DNA of 64,000 nt. Source: Obelidium mucronatum (lineage: Eukaryota > Chytridiomycota > Chytridiomycetes > Chytridiales > Chytriomycetaceae). The stretch's first letter is position 1. Each line of letters starts with the position of its first letter. This document shows, in pieces, positions 33,585-45,501 of the stretch. A model generated the notes under the pieces. That model did no database searches, was not told where the DNA came from, and saw only the letters and a list, made by a program, of their open reading frames with translations. The stretch spans positions 108,152-172,151 of the forward strand of contig JAIVFH010000077.1 of NCBI GenBank assembly GCA_025765595.1. Reading direction: 5' to 3'. The position numbers and the translations under genes are program-made.

Positions 33585-36500
33585 ATGAAGGTCATCTTAA
33601 CTATAAAAAGTGGACAATTCAACGCTGTCAGGAGTTGGTTTGGCGCCGGATCCCCTGAACAAGCAACAATCCGCGTTTTGAATGCTTTCAATATGCAGAC
33701 TAAATGCAAAGACGTGGCTGACTCATCGGTTGCTTGGGACGAATCCTTTGAATTGTTGAGTTCATCACATTGTTATCAACACCCCCTTACCCTTTAATCC
33801 TGCGTTTAGCGTGTCCTTACAAAGCCATGTCACGCTAGCAATCTTAAGTAAGGCAGACGGGTTTCCGATCGCAACAACTGTGGTTCGGTTTATGCCGCTC
33901 GAGGAACAGCAGCCGTATACTGTAACCTTCTTTCAAGGAAGCAACATGTATTTCCGACTTTTCGTCGAAATTCAAGTGATAAATGTGACTCCTTCAATAT
34001 CCGATTATGGGGTTGACTTGATTTTGGAGTCTCTTGGTTTGATCACCAACTGTGCACAAGCACTGGTTGAAATGGCTAAAGAGACAGATAAGAGTCCGGA
34101 TCTTAAAGCCGAAATGAGTCCTTCTGAAAATACTTTGGGCAGCATTCTTGGGAGTAGCGATTCAGAAACTGGGACAGGTAATACACTTACGAGAATGTTA
34201 GGGTTAAAATGCGCGAGCTCACTCCAAATTTTTGTCTAGATTCTGATATTGCCGAAAACTGTTCGTATTTATTATCTTTTAATGTTTTGAATTAATCCAA
34301 GGACTTGAATACAGTGGAAGGGCTTGTCGATGTCAAGCTCTTGGCGGATCTGGTTGCTCAGTCGCGTGATTTTATTACGAAGTTCACAGGGAACCAAAGC
34401 TCAACGACACTTATCGAAGACTTGACACGCTCTGACACAACTTTATCAAATATTAATGTCGACTTGTACATCCCTCAATCAAGTACCTCGAACAGTATAG
34501 GCGGTGCAGATGCCGGCCAAGCTGGCATCCTTGATGTTCTTGGGGATATTGCTAATGTGTGTATATTCGCTTTTACGTATTCTATTTATGCACGGTGGTT
34601 GGCGACATTGAATAACAAATTTCATTTTTTCATAGTGTCACCCAATTTTGAAGTTAACTTGGTTCATTATATCTGCTGGATACAAGGTTTGTCTTAGAGT
34701 TGCACGTACCAAAAAAGAAAGTATTTAATTAAAGAGAATTTTCTAGATGGCCACACGTGCCAAACAAGAACAGGAAAAGTTACAAGAACTCTCTGAGAAG
34801 TTTATCGCGGCCTCAAAGGAAATCGATCGATTGAAATCAATCAAAATCAGTGGGATCCCAGTATCAGTTCGCGATATTTTGAGAGATAGCATGAACTTAT
34901 ATGTCCTCTGTTTGAAAAATGTTTTGAAAATCCTTTCAAAACATTTGTCGTCCCAAGGTATACAAACCAAATATAAAAGCTTGGTATTCAACTAACGCTC
35001 TTGATAGCGAAAAACATGGTTTCCTCGCTTTTTGGAAGCAACCTTGACGAAATTAATTCCGTTCTGGAGAGTTTAGATGTGGCCAAGAGCCATCTGGCCA
35101 ACACAAAGCGAGACGGGACGTTTTTCTTGGCGTTAGAAACTGTCCAGAAACTTGAGAGCATGGCTAGACAAGTGGACGATGTGGCCAAGGACGTCAAGTC
35201 TATTAAAGCCGCAATCTCCATAGTTTCCAGAAGTTCCACTGACATTGCTTCAAGATTTTTTACGTGAACAGTTGAGTCCGAATATTGATGACCATAGTAC
35301 GGGCGAAATTACTTCATTGGTTCAGAAGCGAGGTGTTGGAACACGTGATTGGATTATTTCCAGGATGATTCAGCTACTTGGAGATACATCTTATGATGCA
35401 AAACGTATTGTGTGGCTCCGAGGGGAGGCTGGAACTGGGAAGTCGGTTATTGCTGGGTGTGTTGCAAAGGAGTTGAAGAAGACCAACATTTTGGCTGGAT
35501 CTTTCTTTTGTCAACACGATAACAAAAAGAGGGATAATGTTGCGGCAATGATTCAGAACTTATCGTATCAGGTATGTACAGGCACTTTTTTCTTCGGGTA
35601 ATTGAAGTATTTTCGACAACAGTTGGCACACGCTGATGAATGCTTTAAAGACGCTTTGGGGAGATCTTTACAGGATACCCCATTGAAAGGACGAAAGAAA
35701 CGAAACACCAAGGAGCTTGTTGATCATCTTATTCTAAGTCCGATGGGCAAGTGGCCCTCCAACAAGCCATGTGTCATTGTAATTGACGCTTTGGACGAGT
35801 TGACCGATATGGATAAAGTTTCCACGATTTTCGAATCATTTCAGAGTACACCCATCAAATTGTTTCTCACAAGTCGCCACGATGTGCCGATTACATTTGA
35901 CGTGAAAACTCTTTCACACCTGGAAACTTTCAATATCAAGGATGAACGAACGCAACATGAACGATATTGAGGTTTTTACTCGAAACCGATTGACGCAAAT
36001 GCTGAGTGACTATGAAGGTCTGAAGGATGAGATTGATAGTTTAGTTCCTGCGCTGGTCAAAGAATCCAATGGGTTGTTCATTTGGATATCGTTGGTATTG
36101 GGAAACGTGGAAGAGTTTGAACGATTTGAGGTGCGCGAAGAAGACGTGAAGAAGATCCTTGTTGAGGTGGAGTACAGCTCGACCAGGATGCCTTGGTTGG
36201 ATTTGAAAAAGCGGCTTGTTGAATTGACAAAGCTGGATCTACCGTCACTGTACTGCCGTGCCCTGTTTAAGGCATATCCAACCCCGGAGTTACAACGCGA
36301 TTTCAAAATTGTTATCGGTGTGCTGTTGGAAGCCAAGATCCCACTGTCCAAAGGGCTCTCATTGCGCTGGTCACGGTAACTGCCGAGTCATCCCCACCCA
36401 GCAAACGTTGCGGATATTCTTGAACGTCTGCGATCGCTTCTTGTGACGGACGATTCCAACAAATTGAAGTTCATACACAAGACTGTCCACGATTATCTCA

Positions 36501-37045
36501 AAACCCCAATTTGTCACTCCGATTGTATTTCAGGCTATCTTTGCCAATCACTCGAGCAAGAAGGTGTCCATTGCTGTCACAATCAGGCATCCCAAATCTT
36601 TCTGGCTGATTTCAATTCGTCGTCAATAAACATGGCGGTGGCTTGTATGGCAATCGTCAATCAAATTAAGTTGGATGAGGACGAATCAATCATTCGCTTG
36701 GTTGATTTTACTGAAGAAGAAGAGTATGCTATAACATACTGGCAGTCCCATTTTTCAGACGCGTTAGGAAAAGCGCCGCGTGCCCAACAAATTGAGTTGA
36801 TCAGGTCCTTGCACACATTATCTTGCGAGAATCCAAGAAAACTGGGATACTTTGTTGAAGAATTGATGACACGTGGAAAGTTGAACGACGTGTTTATGGG
36901 TATCGCGCTGGTTACGTCGTGTTTGTCTGAAGTGGACTTTGAGAGGATGCATGTGAAAGAGATTCAAACCAGATTCAGGGAATTGACCAGCAAGCTGCAA
37001 AGACAAGGGTTATATTTGGAATTGGATGGCGATAAAGAAGAGTGA
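33585..37045 (+). pseudogene. C2-NACHT STAND NTPase (fungal NLR-like), broken by frameshifts
   Basis: The ATG at 33585 opens a C2-like domain (MKVILTIKSGQFNAVRSW, DSSVAWDESFEL, FNPAFSVSLQSHVTLAILSK). Next come an HPILKLTWFIISAGYK linker and coiled coil (KQEQEKLQELSEKF). The NACHT core has Walker A RGEAGTGKSVIAG, AGSFFCQHD, Walker B CVIVIDALDE, sensor-like KLFLTSRHD, then FIHKTVHDYL. No WD40, ankyrin or TPR repeats follow. Introns explain several junctions (for example 34925-35010, 35572-35624). At least five other junctions, near 33797, 35240, 35945, 36350 and 36405, need one-base shifts without splice sites. In fungi such proteins act in non-self recognition and cell death. This copy looks inactivated. 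Confidence 0.72.
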
Positions 37046-37090
37046 AATTGTATTGACAATAATGCCATTTTGCAATCACCTCTCACGAAA

Positions 37091-38788
37091 ATGGCATCCG
37101 AAAGAGCCATCACGAAATCAACACAGAACCCGCTTCTTCAGCCGTTGCCTGCACCAAAAAGACCCTCTGAAATCATCGAAGAAGATGAGCATCTATCGAA
37201 CGTATCGCGGATTATCGAACGAGACTTTTTCCCAAATCTCAAGAAACTCAAGACCCAAAATGAGTTTTTGTCAGCCGTTGAAGAAGGGAATCTCGCTAAA
37301 GCCAAAGCGCTCGGTGAAGATCTGAAGCGAATGGCTACTGGGTCTATTGCGAGTGGCGGGTCAGGGGAGAGACTGCGGACACCTTCTGCTTCGAGACTGG
37401 ATGAGACGCCCATATGCACTGGGTTTACTCCAGTCAGTTCTACGCCTAAATCTACATCTTCTTTGTCGCTCAATGCTGCAAAGTCGGCTGAAGAGCCTCG
37501 GGACCCCACAGAGGGACTCTCGCTGGACGCATATCAGTCCAAGTACACTTCCGAAGACAATGAGTCGTTTGCCCAACTTCTTGACGCAGAAAATGAACAG
37601 AGAAGGCAGAAGTATATTTGGTTTTTTGAAAAGGAAAAGGGGAAAGGTGGCGGGAAGTTGCTTCTGGAGGACAAAAGAGACGACGAGGAGGACACTCGCA
37701 GACGGATTGCATTGGAGGAAGGTGCAAGTGGAAATCCGGCTTTGATTGAAGCTCCGGAGCATGCAGTGGCTTCCGTTCAAACATGGAAATACAAGGTAAA
37801 ACAGCCTCTTAAACAACAACTCATTAAAAACACTGCTGACAAACGACAAATCCAGGCAAAGAACGCGCTTATGTATTATCAAGAACCAGCACCAATGACT
37901 CTCGCCGACATTCTGTCAAAACCAAATTCCAAACTTCCTCCAAAATCAATCAATCATTCTGCTACCAACTTTCCATCTACTTCCACCTCGACAAACGCAG
38001 TCCTACGTGCCGCATCGGATCGCGCGGCAGATCGTTTAGCAACCCAGGAAATCTGGAGGAATATGGCTGCTGAAACACCGCATCTGTTTCCAAACGGTGC
38101 AAACACATCTTCAGCAACTGGTTTTACCTTTGTACCCTCAACGCCATCATTGGAACCGCACGCTGATATCGATCCAGAGGATCTCATGACTTGGGGAATG
38201 ATTGAAGGAACTCCTTTGCTTGTTGATTCGGGTGGTGACCATGGGAATGCATCAAAGTTTAGAATTCCAGATACACCAAGGCGCGAGGCACTTGCTGACA
38301 AGTTAACAGAAAAGGCGAGGAGGGATATGAAGTTGCGAGCAGAAGGAAAATCCAGTGCTTCAGCCTCGTCGACGGGAAACAGTGGGCAGTTCAAGAAACC
38401 CTTGGACCCAAAGATTGCGAGAATGGCTTCTCCGTATACGGGAAGAATGTTGTCTCCGGCAGCACAAAAAATTCTCGGAAATACAAAGTCTGGGTTGTTT
38501 GGGAGCAGCAGTGTGGGAAAGATCGGCAGTGTGGATTCTCAGCTTCGTGCCAGCTATTCTCCGGCTCTTGGCAAAAGCGCATCGAGCATAACACCAAAGA
38601 CTGTTGGATTTGCGAAAGAGACTCCGATAATCAAAACTCCAGCAGGAAGGGCTTCGATAAAGACTCCCAGTTTAAACAACAATGCTGGGAAACCCCCTCC
38701 GCACCCATCTGATGTATCTGTTAAGTCAAGTAATTCGTTGTCTGGACCAGCAAAAGTTTCTCTAACTGATAACTTACTTGATTTCTAA
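37091..38788 (+). CDS. ESS2/DGCR14 spliceosome-associated protein
   Basis: ATG at 37091; two exons if the 60-nt intron 37796-37855 is removed (WKYK joined to AKNALMYYQE), or one uninterrupted frame if it is retained. Family landmarks: SRIIERDFFPNLKKLKTQNE, FLSAVEEGN, TGFTPVSSTPKS, LSLDAYQSKYTSEDNESFAQ, NALMYYQE and a TPRREALADKLTEKARR helix. These match ES2/Bis1 proteins, nuclear factors of the late spliceosome. The C-terminal third is Ser/Pro/Thr-rich, with PYTGRMLSPAAQKIL. The start codon is only 45 bp after the stop of the NACHT frame, so its promoter must overlap that gene's 3' end. Confidence 0.85.
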   Translation: MASERAITKSTQNPLLQPLPAPKRPSEIIEEDEHLSNVSRIIERDFFPNLKKLKTQNEFLSAVEEGNLAKAKALGEDLKRMATGSIASGGSGERLRTPSASRLDETPICTGFTPVSSTPKSTSSLSLNAAKSAEEPRDPTEGLSLDAYQSKYTSEDNESFAQLLDAENEQRRQKYIWFFEKEKGKGGGKLLLEDKRDDEEDTRRRIALEEGASGNPALIEAPEHAVASVQTWKYKVKQPLKQQLIKNTADKRQIQAKNALMYYQEPAPMTLADILSKPNSKLPPKSINHSATNFPSTSTSTNAVLRAASDRAADRLATQEIWRNMAAETPHLFPNGANTSSATGFTFVPSTPSLEPHADIDPEDLMTWGMIEGTPLLVDSGGDHGNASKFRIPDTPRREALADKLTEKARRDMKLRAEGKSSASASSTGNSGQFKKPLDPKIARMASPYTGRMLSPAAQKILGNTKSGLFGSSSVGKIGSVDSQLRASYSPALGKSASSITPKTVGFAKETPIIKTPAGRASIKTPSLNNNAGKPPPHPSDVSVKSSNSLSGPAKVSLTDNLLDF

Positions 38789-39292
38789 ATAAACAACAAA
38801 TTTATTGCAATAATCCCCACAGACGAAGTGTGGGTTTCCAGGCGTTTATCTGGATGGACTGAAAAAAAATTTTCACTCTCTCACTCACTGCATCTGAATT
38901 GTGAGAAACCCTAATTGACGAAACAAAAACAGCAGTTCCCAATACCATCCCCACCACCACGCTCCATCATCAACCATCAAAGCGGCATTGTACAGAGATA
39001 TCGTATCAATTCTATGGGCATGCATCAGCAATGGTAATTTATTGTATCTGTATCACATCTTTGTGTGCATCCCATCCCATCACACTTCACCTTCACAATG
39101 TGACTGGGACCAAACTCTGTGCCTTGTAAGGCACAGACTTTATTCCATGCCACTTTGCCACTTTTCCATTCATTTTTCTTGCTATATACTGGCCTCTTGC
39201 ATAGTGTTGTGTCGCTCCCAGGGCTGGCATTCAGAATGACGTATTGTTGCACCTGCACCTATGCGGCCCGCAAAATTGTGCGGAATTGCCGG

Positions 39293-39300
39293 TGACGTCA
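39293..39300. promoter_or_regulatory. Palindromic CRE/bZIP-type site
   Basis: A perfect TGACGTCA palindrome lies within the CpG-rich patch upstream of the P450 gene. This is the full consensus for ATF/CREB-type bZIP factors. A short hairpin (CCGCA...TGCGG) lies just before it, at about 39268-39283. Function is inferred from sequence only. Confidence 0.4.
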
Positions 39301-39490
39301 GCGTGGTGGCGATAACACGACTCGATGATTGATGTTTGGGGCTCTTGCCACAGGAAGATTCGCAGACTGCCGAGATGTTTCGATTGCTGGCGCGCCACAC
39401 CATGCGCTCGCCGGGGCGTACGAGCCGACGTTCGACGACATGCTGCGCCACTTTATGTTTGCGCAGTTTGCGCGAGAGTTCCACGGCTAC

Positions 39491-39519
39491 GGGGGGGGGG
39501 GGGGGGGGGGGGGGGGGGG
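39491..39519 (+). repeat. Poly-G run (29 G)
   Basis: Twenty-nine consecutive G residues. If transcribed or denatured, the G-rich strand could form stacked quadruplex structures. The length is unlikely to be reported reliably by sequencing. Confidence 0.9.
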
Positions 39520-39710
39520 AAGAAGATGAGTACGAGGAAGAGTATGAGGGGGAGTACAAGGATGAAGGGGAGAGTTGAACCATCACATTGTTCACTGGTT
39601 TCTGAGTGCGAAAGTAATGCTAAAAACCAAGTTTGCTGTTTGGGAAGCGGAGGCTGGAATACAACGAAGAGGAACAATAAACAATGCAATGCATACAGAA
39701 ATAAGCGTAA

Positions 39711-41470
39711 TTTTACACTGCAAAGAATACTACTCTTTATCCTGGACACAAAACAAATCTGTCTGTGGGGCCTCGCAGCTTCATTGATGATAACACTCCT
39801 GTTGCTGGCTACCTATCCCTCCTATCGTATGCCGTCTATACGCTCCTGATTTATCCAATATACTGCCATCCGCTGCGCCTCGTTCCAGGTCCAAAAGGCA
39901 ATCCATTCAGCATCCTTGGCAAATTCAAAGAACTCAACAGCAGGGAACCATTAGACTTGCAATTTGAATACTATCAGAGATACGGAACTATCTTTCAATA
40001 TCTTGGGCTTTTCAACCCGTACCGACTCTTTGTCCTCAGTCCAGCAGCCGTTAAAAGAGTTCTAGTGACACACACGCACATCTATCCCAAGGAAGCGTTG
40101 CCCATGAAGTTCATGAGTGAGTTCTTGGGTGTCGGTCTCGTAACAGCCACTGGGGAGATACATAAGCGCCAACGCTACGTATTGAATCCCGTGTTTCGCG
40201 TTTCAAAGATGCAAGCAATGATTCCGTTATTTATCCAAAGCGCGAACGAGTTGAAATCAATATGGATATCGAGAATTCAATCAGATGAGGCGTCCGGTGG
40301 GGATGGTGTCTTCGTCGTCAATGACACTCTGAAAGAAATGGGAAAGCCAACCCTTGACGTGATTGGCCGTGCAGGCTTCAATTTCAATTTTCAGGCTGTT
40401 TTAGGGAGCTATGGAATCGGAGATGGTGAAGATAGCGGAGATGTAGGGGGTCTGTTTGCAGCTTTGTCGGCAGCAGTGGATTCGTTTGGTATGTGGAACA
40501 TGCTGGTTCGATTATACTTTCCGTTCTTGAGATACATAGTACCGCGGTTTATCAATTCAAGAATTGAATACGAAAATGCTCTTCTGACCATTCGGAGCTG
40601 TTGCAAAGATATTTTGGACAATAGGAAAAGGGAGTTGGCTGAGAACCCAAATCGAGATGAGGATGACGGAGAAGATTTACTATCTGCTGTTTTGCGGGCC
40701 AATATAAATGAAGCGGATAATGAGAAAAAACTGTCGGATGAGGAGGTCATGGCGCAAGTTATGACATTTATGGCAGCTGGGCAAGAAACAACAGCCACTG
40801 CGTTGAGGTTGAGTGTTTTCTTTGTTTTATATCTGGTGCTTTTTCTTAATTTTTGTACAGTTGGGCGCTTTATTTTCTCACTCAAAGTTTCGATACTGTT
40901 CAAGACAAGCTGCGGTCTGAACTTGTAAACCAAATGCCAAGCCCTTCACACGACCCAAGTTTGGAATACATTTCTTCATCATCAACTTACTTAGATGCTG
41001 TTGTTCAAGAATCACTTCGATTAATACCGCCAGTGCCTTGGCTTATTCGCACATGTGGTCAAGATGATGAATTGGATGGATACTTTATTCCGAAAGGTAC
41101 AAAAGTCTACATTTCGCCGCACCTACTTCATCGAGCGAAAGAGAATTGGGGAGACGATGCACTTGAGTTTAACCCGGACCGTTGGAGCAAGACAAATTCT
41201 CCATTGCAAAAACAGTTTTGTGCCTTCTTTCCCTTTTCGGCCGGACCCAGGTTTTTTTTTGACACATTATTTCTGCAATTTCTTACGCACCCTTTCAACA
41301 GGAGTTGTATCGGTTCACGTTTTGCAATGCTTGAGTTGAAATCGATTTTGGCAGTGCTGGTTCGCAACTTTGATTTTAGAAGTGATACGGCAATTGTGCA
41401 CCGCAGTGTGTTTATTACTCAGAGACCCAAAGATCCTTTTGCCCTTCAGATCCAGCGGGCACGGATTTAA
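39711..41470 (+). CDS. Cytochrome P450, 5' exon not found
   Basis: Exons 39711?-40807, 40861-41250 and 41302-41470. Landmarks: an N-terminal membrane helix (AGYLSLLSYAVYTLLIYPIY), the proline hinge LRLVPGPKGNP, a helix-C-like HKRQRYVLNPVF, I-helix MTFMAAGQETTATAL, ESLRLIPP (ExxR), FNPDRW, and haem loop FPFSAGPR joined to SCIGSRFAMLE with the Cys ligand. It is an ER-bound haem monooxygenase; the substrate is unknown. The frame has no ATG between the upstream stop at 39708 and the conserved region, so the start lies in an upstream exon or a non-ATG start is used. Tyrosinase follows on the same strand 68 bp after the stop. Confidence 0.88.
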
Positions 41471-41538
41471 GGGGCATTTGCTGAAATAAATTTTGTGAAT
41501 ATCAATCAAACAGAATTGATTGATCCTCCTCTTCCACT

Positions 41539-43324
41539 ATGCAATTACAACAAGTCCTGCTCGCTACAGCCTTGACAGCAGCCGTTTTTGTCAGTGCCGC
41601 TTGCTCTCCAGGAAGCAGAACGACTCGCCGGGAGTGGAACGAACTCAGCTCTGGACAAAAGAGCCAATACGTCGCAGCTCTTAAAGCTCTTGCTGCAAAA
41701 CCACAGACAGGAGGAATTGATCCCAGAACAATGTCCCTGCAGGACTTTACCAACCTGCACTCGCGAGCAAGCCCTTACGCCCACGGATCAGCGCAGTTCT
41801 ACCCTTACCACCGAGCCATGACTTCTGTCTTTGAACAGGCGCTTGAAGCTGTCGGATGGAACTTTGGTGCTGTGGTGAGTGGTTCACGATGTTTTTGTTT
41901 TAATCACCGGGTGGCTAATTATTGGAGATCAAAAGTATCTCGATTGGCCCGCCATCAGCCAGTCGTGGTGGACTCACGAAATATTCACTGCTCAATACTT
42001 TGGGCCTCCGCGCAGCAATGATCCCAATTTCTGTGTGCTGGAAGGCGCTTTCAGAAAGGGTCAGTACAATGTGGCGGTGCTTGACGCTGATATTGCCGAT
42101 CGCCGCAATTACCCCAACCCAACTGAAACGTGTCTGCGTCGCTGCGGCAATAGTGGCAGTGCAATGACTCCCTCGGAAGCTGTTAATGCGCGATATGCGG
42201 CCACATCATATGGTGCATTTCGGGGAGATGTTTGGAGTGGCGACGATCGTAATGACGATTTCGTGTTCTATCACGCTAATGGCCACGTTGTGTGGGGTGG
42301 TGATGGAAAGAACTGCGATATGGCGAATGGGTCGTCGTCTCCCAACGATCCGCTGTTTTGGTTTCACCACACGTACGTCGATAAAGTCTGGTGGAGATGG
42401 CAAAATAGATGCCCTGCTTTTAAAACATCTTATGATGGGCCGATTGTGAATGGAGGTCCTGTTGGACAGGTGTTCATCTCCCAGCTTGTTGAATCTTGGG
42501 GTGTTACTGTCGCCCAAGTGATGGATACAGAAGGAGACTTGCTTTGTTACACTTACTCAACTTCTGCCGGAGATCTTCCTATGCCTTCAATTACCTGTCC
42601 TCCAGTTACGGTTCCACCAACTCCAACTTCAACTCCTTCAGCTGATGATCTTTGGATCAACGCAATGCTGATCAAACTTGTCAAGATTAAAGCTCCCGAG
42701 GCGCCGTCGTTTGGGGGAGCCGCCGCTGCCGTGGGAGGGTCCTCGGGTGCAGTAGTTGAAGACCCAGCAAATGCGATTGTTCTGGGAAGAGACATGTTCA
42801 ATTTAACATCCGCGAGGACCGCGACTGCAGAAATCTCAGCATCTCAACGTTCTGAAACCCTTGTACCTACTCCTACGGTTTCCAATTCTAGCGATTCTGG
42901 GAATGCTACAGCAACTACAACTATTGCAAGTGCTGTCGAACCAACTCCTACACACTATGACATTATTCAATCTGAAAATTCCACCATTGTTTCATTCCTA
43001 ATTGCGGATAAGAACGTGACGATTCCAACAAGCAACACAATTCTCCAAGTTTATCAAACCTATGTAGAAACCATTGACGCGGACGGTAACTTTGACCGAT
43101 TATTTGTCGAACGTGAAGCTGTAGAGTATGTACCCTTGGAAGGCGCGCCGGAAAATGTTGTTCCTGGCCAAGACCCATGTTACATAGCGCCAACTCTTCC
43201 AGTTCCTGATGAGTGGATTGACATGCACAAGCTGGATAGACAGAGAGTTCGCAACAGTGAGGCGAAGGAGAGAATGAGAATTGATGCCTGGAATGTAGAA
43301 AATTGTGGACCTGTGTCCAAGTAG
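41539..43324 (+). CDS. Secreted tyrosinase with Ser/Thr-rich C-terminal extension, 574 aa
   Basis: Two exons (41539-41874, 41936-43324) close in frame. A signal peptide (LLATALTAAVFVSAACS) is followed by the CuA region FTNLHSRASPYAHGSAQFYP with YHRAM, then YLDWPAISQSWW. The CuB region has HANGHVVWGGDGK and SPNDPLFWFHHTYVDKVWW, supplying the second set of His ligands. The type-3 dicopper centre appears complete, so oxidation of monophenols or diphenols (melanin, wall cross-linking) is expected. After the catalytic domain come a Thr/Pro linker, an Ala/Gly-rich piece with no obvious membrane span, and a ~120-residue C-terminal region of unknown type. It is convergent with the carboxyltransferase gene; stops are 40 bp apart. 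Confidence 0.9.
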
Positions 43325-43364
43325 AGTGTGTGTGGAATAAATACCATGTTTTTTGTATTTCTGG

Positions 43365-45501
43365 TTACATTCTGGAAACACCATACAGATTACCCCCCTT
43401 CACTTCATTTCCATAACACACTTCCAAACATATCCCAAGCACATCACGTGTTTGTCTCGGGTCAATGATTCCATCATCTAAAATTCGCGCACTTGTGTAA
43501 TATACGTCTTGCTCCTGGTTTACGGCTTCACGGAATAACGAGAGCCGTTGGGCCAAGTTGTCTTCATTGACTCTGCGTTTAGCACTGGATGATGAAGGAA
43601 TTTTATAGCTTTGTAAATTCGTAATTTGTACGGACGACTTACTTTGCAGCAGCTTCCCTCATGACAATTTCCATAACGCCAGTCAGTTGATCGGGACCCA
43701 TAACCGAGCATTTTGAATTCGGCCAGCTGAATAAAAATCTGATTTCGCAAGTGGTTAGAGGAACCGAGCAAATGCAACCGCGATGATAATACCGTGGCGC
43801 ATAAGCCCGACCACACATGGCGTAATTGCCCGCTCCATAGCTCGCTCCAATTACGACGGTAATATGCGGAACACAAGAGTTGGAAACAGCATTGATAAAT
43901 CGCGCTCCGGCCTTGATAATTCCTGACTCTTCGTAAGTTCGGCCCACCATAAATCCGGTTATGTTGGAAAGAAACAAAATTGGTGTATTTCTGCAGTATG
44001 ATTAAAAACTATTTCCCTAAGATCGGGAGAGAAAGAATTACAACCTGCTGTTACACAGCTGAATAAACTGTGCCGCCTTGTTCGATTCTTCTGGGAAGAA
44101 AACAGAATCGTTTGCAATAATTCCAATGTGGAATCCTGGAAAGGAAAGTTCAGAACATGAGTTCAATGATCGCGGGTTGTACCATGAATATGAGCCCATC
44201 CAGTGATTATATTAGGTCCGTATTGGGGTTTAAAATCAAGAAAGCGCGAGCCATCCACCAAACGTGCAATCACTTCTCTCGATTCGAAGGGAATGCGAAT
44301 GTTTGCCTGAACGACACCCAAAAGTGTTTCTATTGACCACTTGTCAGAAATAGTCACATAAGTTTGCTTGAACCTGTGCTATAGAGAGGCTCATCTATTG
44401 TTCCCGCAAGAACGCTCGCTGGTAGTTTACCAAGTTTATCCCAGCCAAGAGACAAGACCCTTTTGGCAAAGCTGAGAACGTCGTTCATTGAGGAGATATT
44501 TCTTACCATTCACGAGCCATTCGGATTGCTTCGACTTCCCCAACAGCCAATTGATCCGCCAAACCGCTTTTTCTACTATGCATCACAGCCCCACCTAAGC
44601 TCTCAGCATCTACTATTTCTCCAGTGGCCATCTTCACAAGGGGGGGACCACCCAGAAATACTTGAGCCTGGTCCTTGACCATTATAACGTAATCACTCAT
44701 TCCTGGCGAATAAGCACCACCAGCCGTTGAAGACCCGAATACCACATTGCATGTGGGAATATTCAACTTTGATCTGTGGGGTTGCTTAGTAGAAAAGATC
44801 CAACTTCTAAAATACGAACTTGATGGCAAGATTGCGAAACATGGCACCACCAGCATGAAAAACTCGCGACTGCTGACCCAAATTAGCTCCAGCCTATAAA
44901 ATAAGCTTTTAACACAACATATGTCCAAACCCACATGCCCCTATAACTGATTGCGTGAGCATAATTGTCGGGAGGCGGTTTTCGACAGCAATCGTGTTGA
45001 GCCGAAGAGCTTTTTGAACAGAAATCTCGTTTGATGCTCCTCCTGCATATGTAGGAACATTTGCTGATATCATGCATTCAATACCACTAATAAAACGCGT
45101 CAAAGCAATTCCAATTTGGAAGGGAGACATTGTCATTCTTTCTGCGTACTTTACAACGCCGATGCCAGCTACTATGGACCCGCCCAGAGTCATTCCATCC
45201 ATGTTATATCCAGCGAGAGGCAGCAACTCAAGGAATGGACTGCCAGGATCCAGCAGCATTTCCACTCTATCGCGCGCTATAAAATAGCACACATCAATTA
45301 ACAAGGTTCGGTGTTTTGTATCAAACCAAGCATTTGGCCTCTCTTTAGATGTCTCTGAATGTCCTTCTCGGCCCCTTGACACGTTGCTTCCTGCAGCTTC
45401 TCAGCTAGCTCTGAACAGAGATTATTCATTTGAGCCAAGTTCTCAATGTATTCCGAAGTGGACGTAAGGATCGCTGATTGAAGAGTGGGATACGACGTCA
45501 T
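43365..45501 (-). CDS. Acyl-CoA carboxylase carboxyltransferase (beta) subunit, MCC/PCC family
   Basis: A multi-exon gene. The first seven exons fit in phase: 45501-45327, 45276-44948, 44893-44820, 44773-44507, 44471-44374, 44329-44183, then on from about 44138. Landmarks: [132 protein letters not shown] and [20 protein letters not shown]. These are the two crotonase-fold halves of the carboxyltransferase. It transfers CO2 from biotin to an acyl-CoA such as 3-methylcrotonyl-, propionyl- or geranyl-CoA. The N-terminus reaches the domain within ~20 residues, so no mitochondrial presequence is seen. The C-terminus is GVSRM, where related enzymes usually end FRM; SRM fits a PTS1 signal. Confidence 0.87.

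Larger units (their letters stand above)
38789..39710. other. Spacer with CpG-rich patch, CRE site and 29-G run
   Basis: The first ~450 bp is ordinary AT-rich 3' flank. From about 39260 to 39580 GC and CpG content rise sharply. Two overlapping frames look partly coding. One, from 39375, begins MFRLLARHTMRSPGRTSRRS, like a mitochondrial presequence; the other reads FDDMLRHFMFAQFAREFHGY. Both enter the G run at 39491-39519, after which an acidic EEDEYEEEYEGEYKDEG tail ends at 39578. The true frame cannot be set, because a G run this long is prone to length errors. The patch may be a small gene or the 5' region of the downstream P450. Confidence 0.35.
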
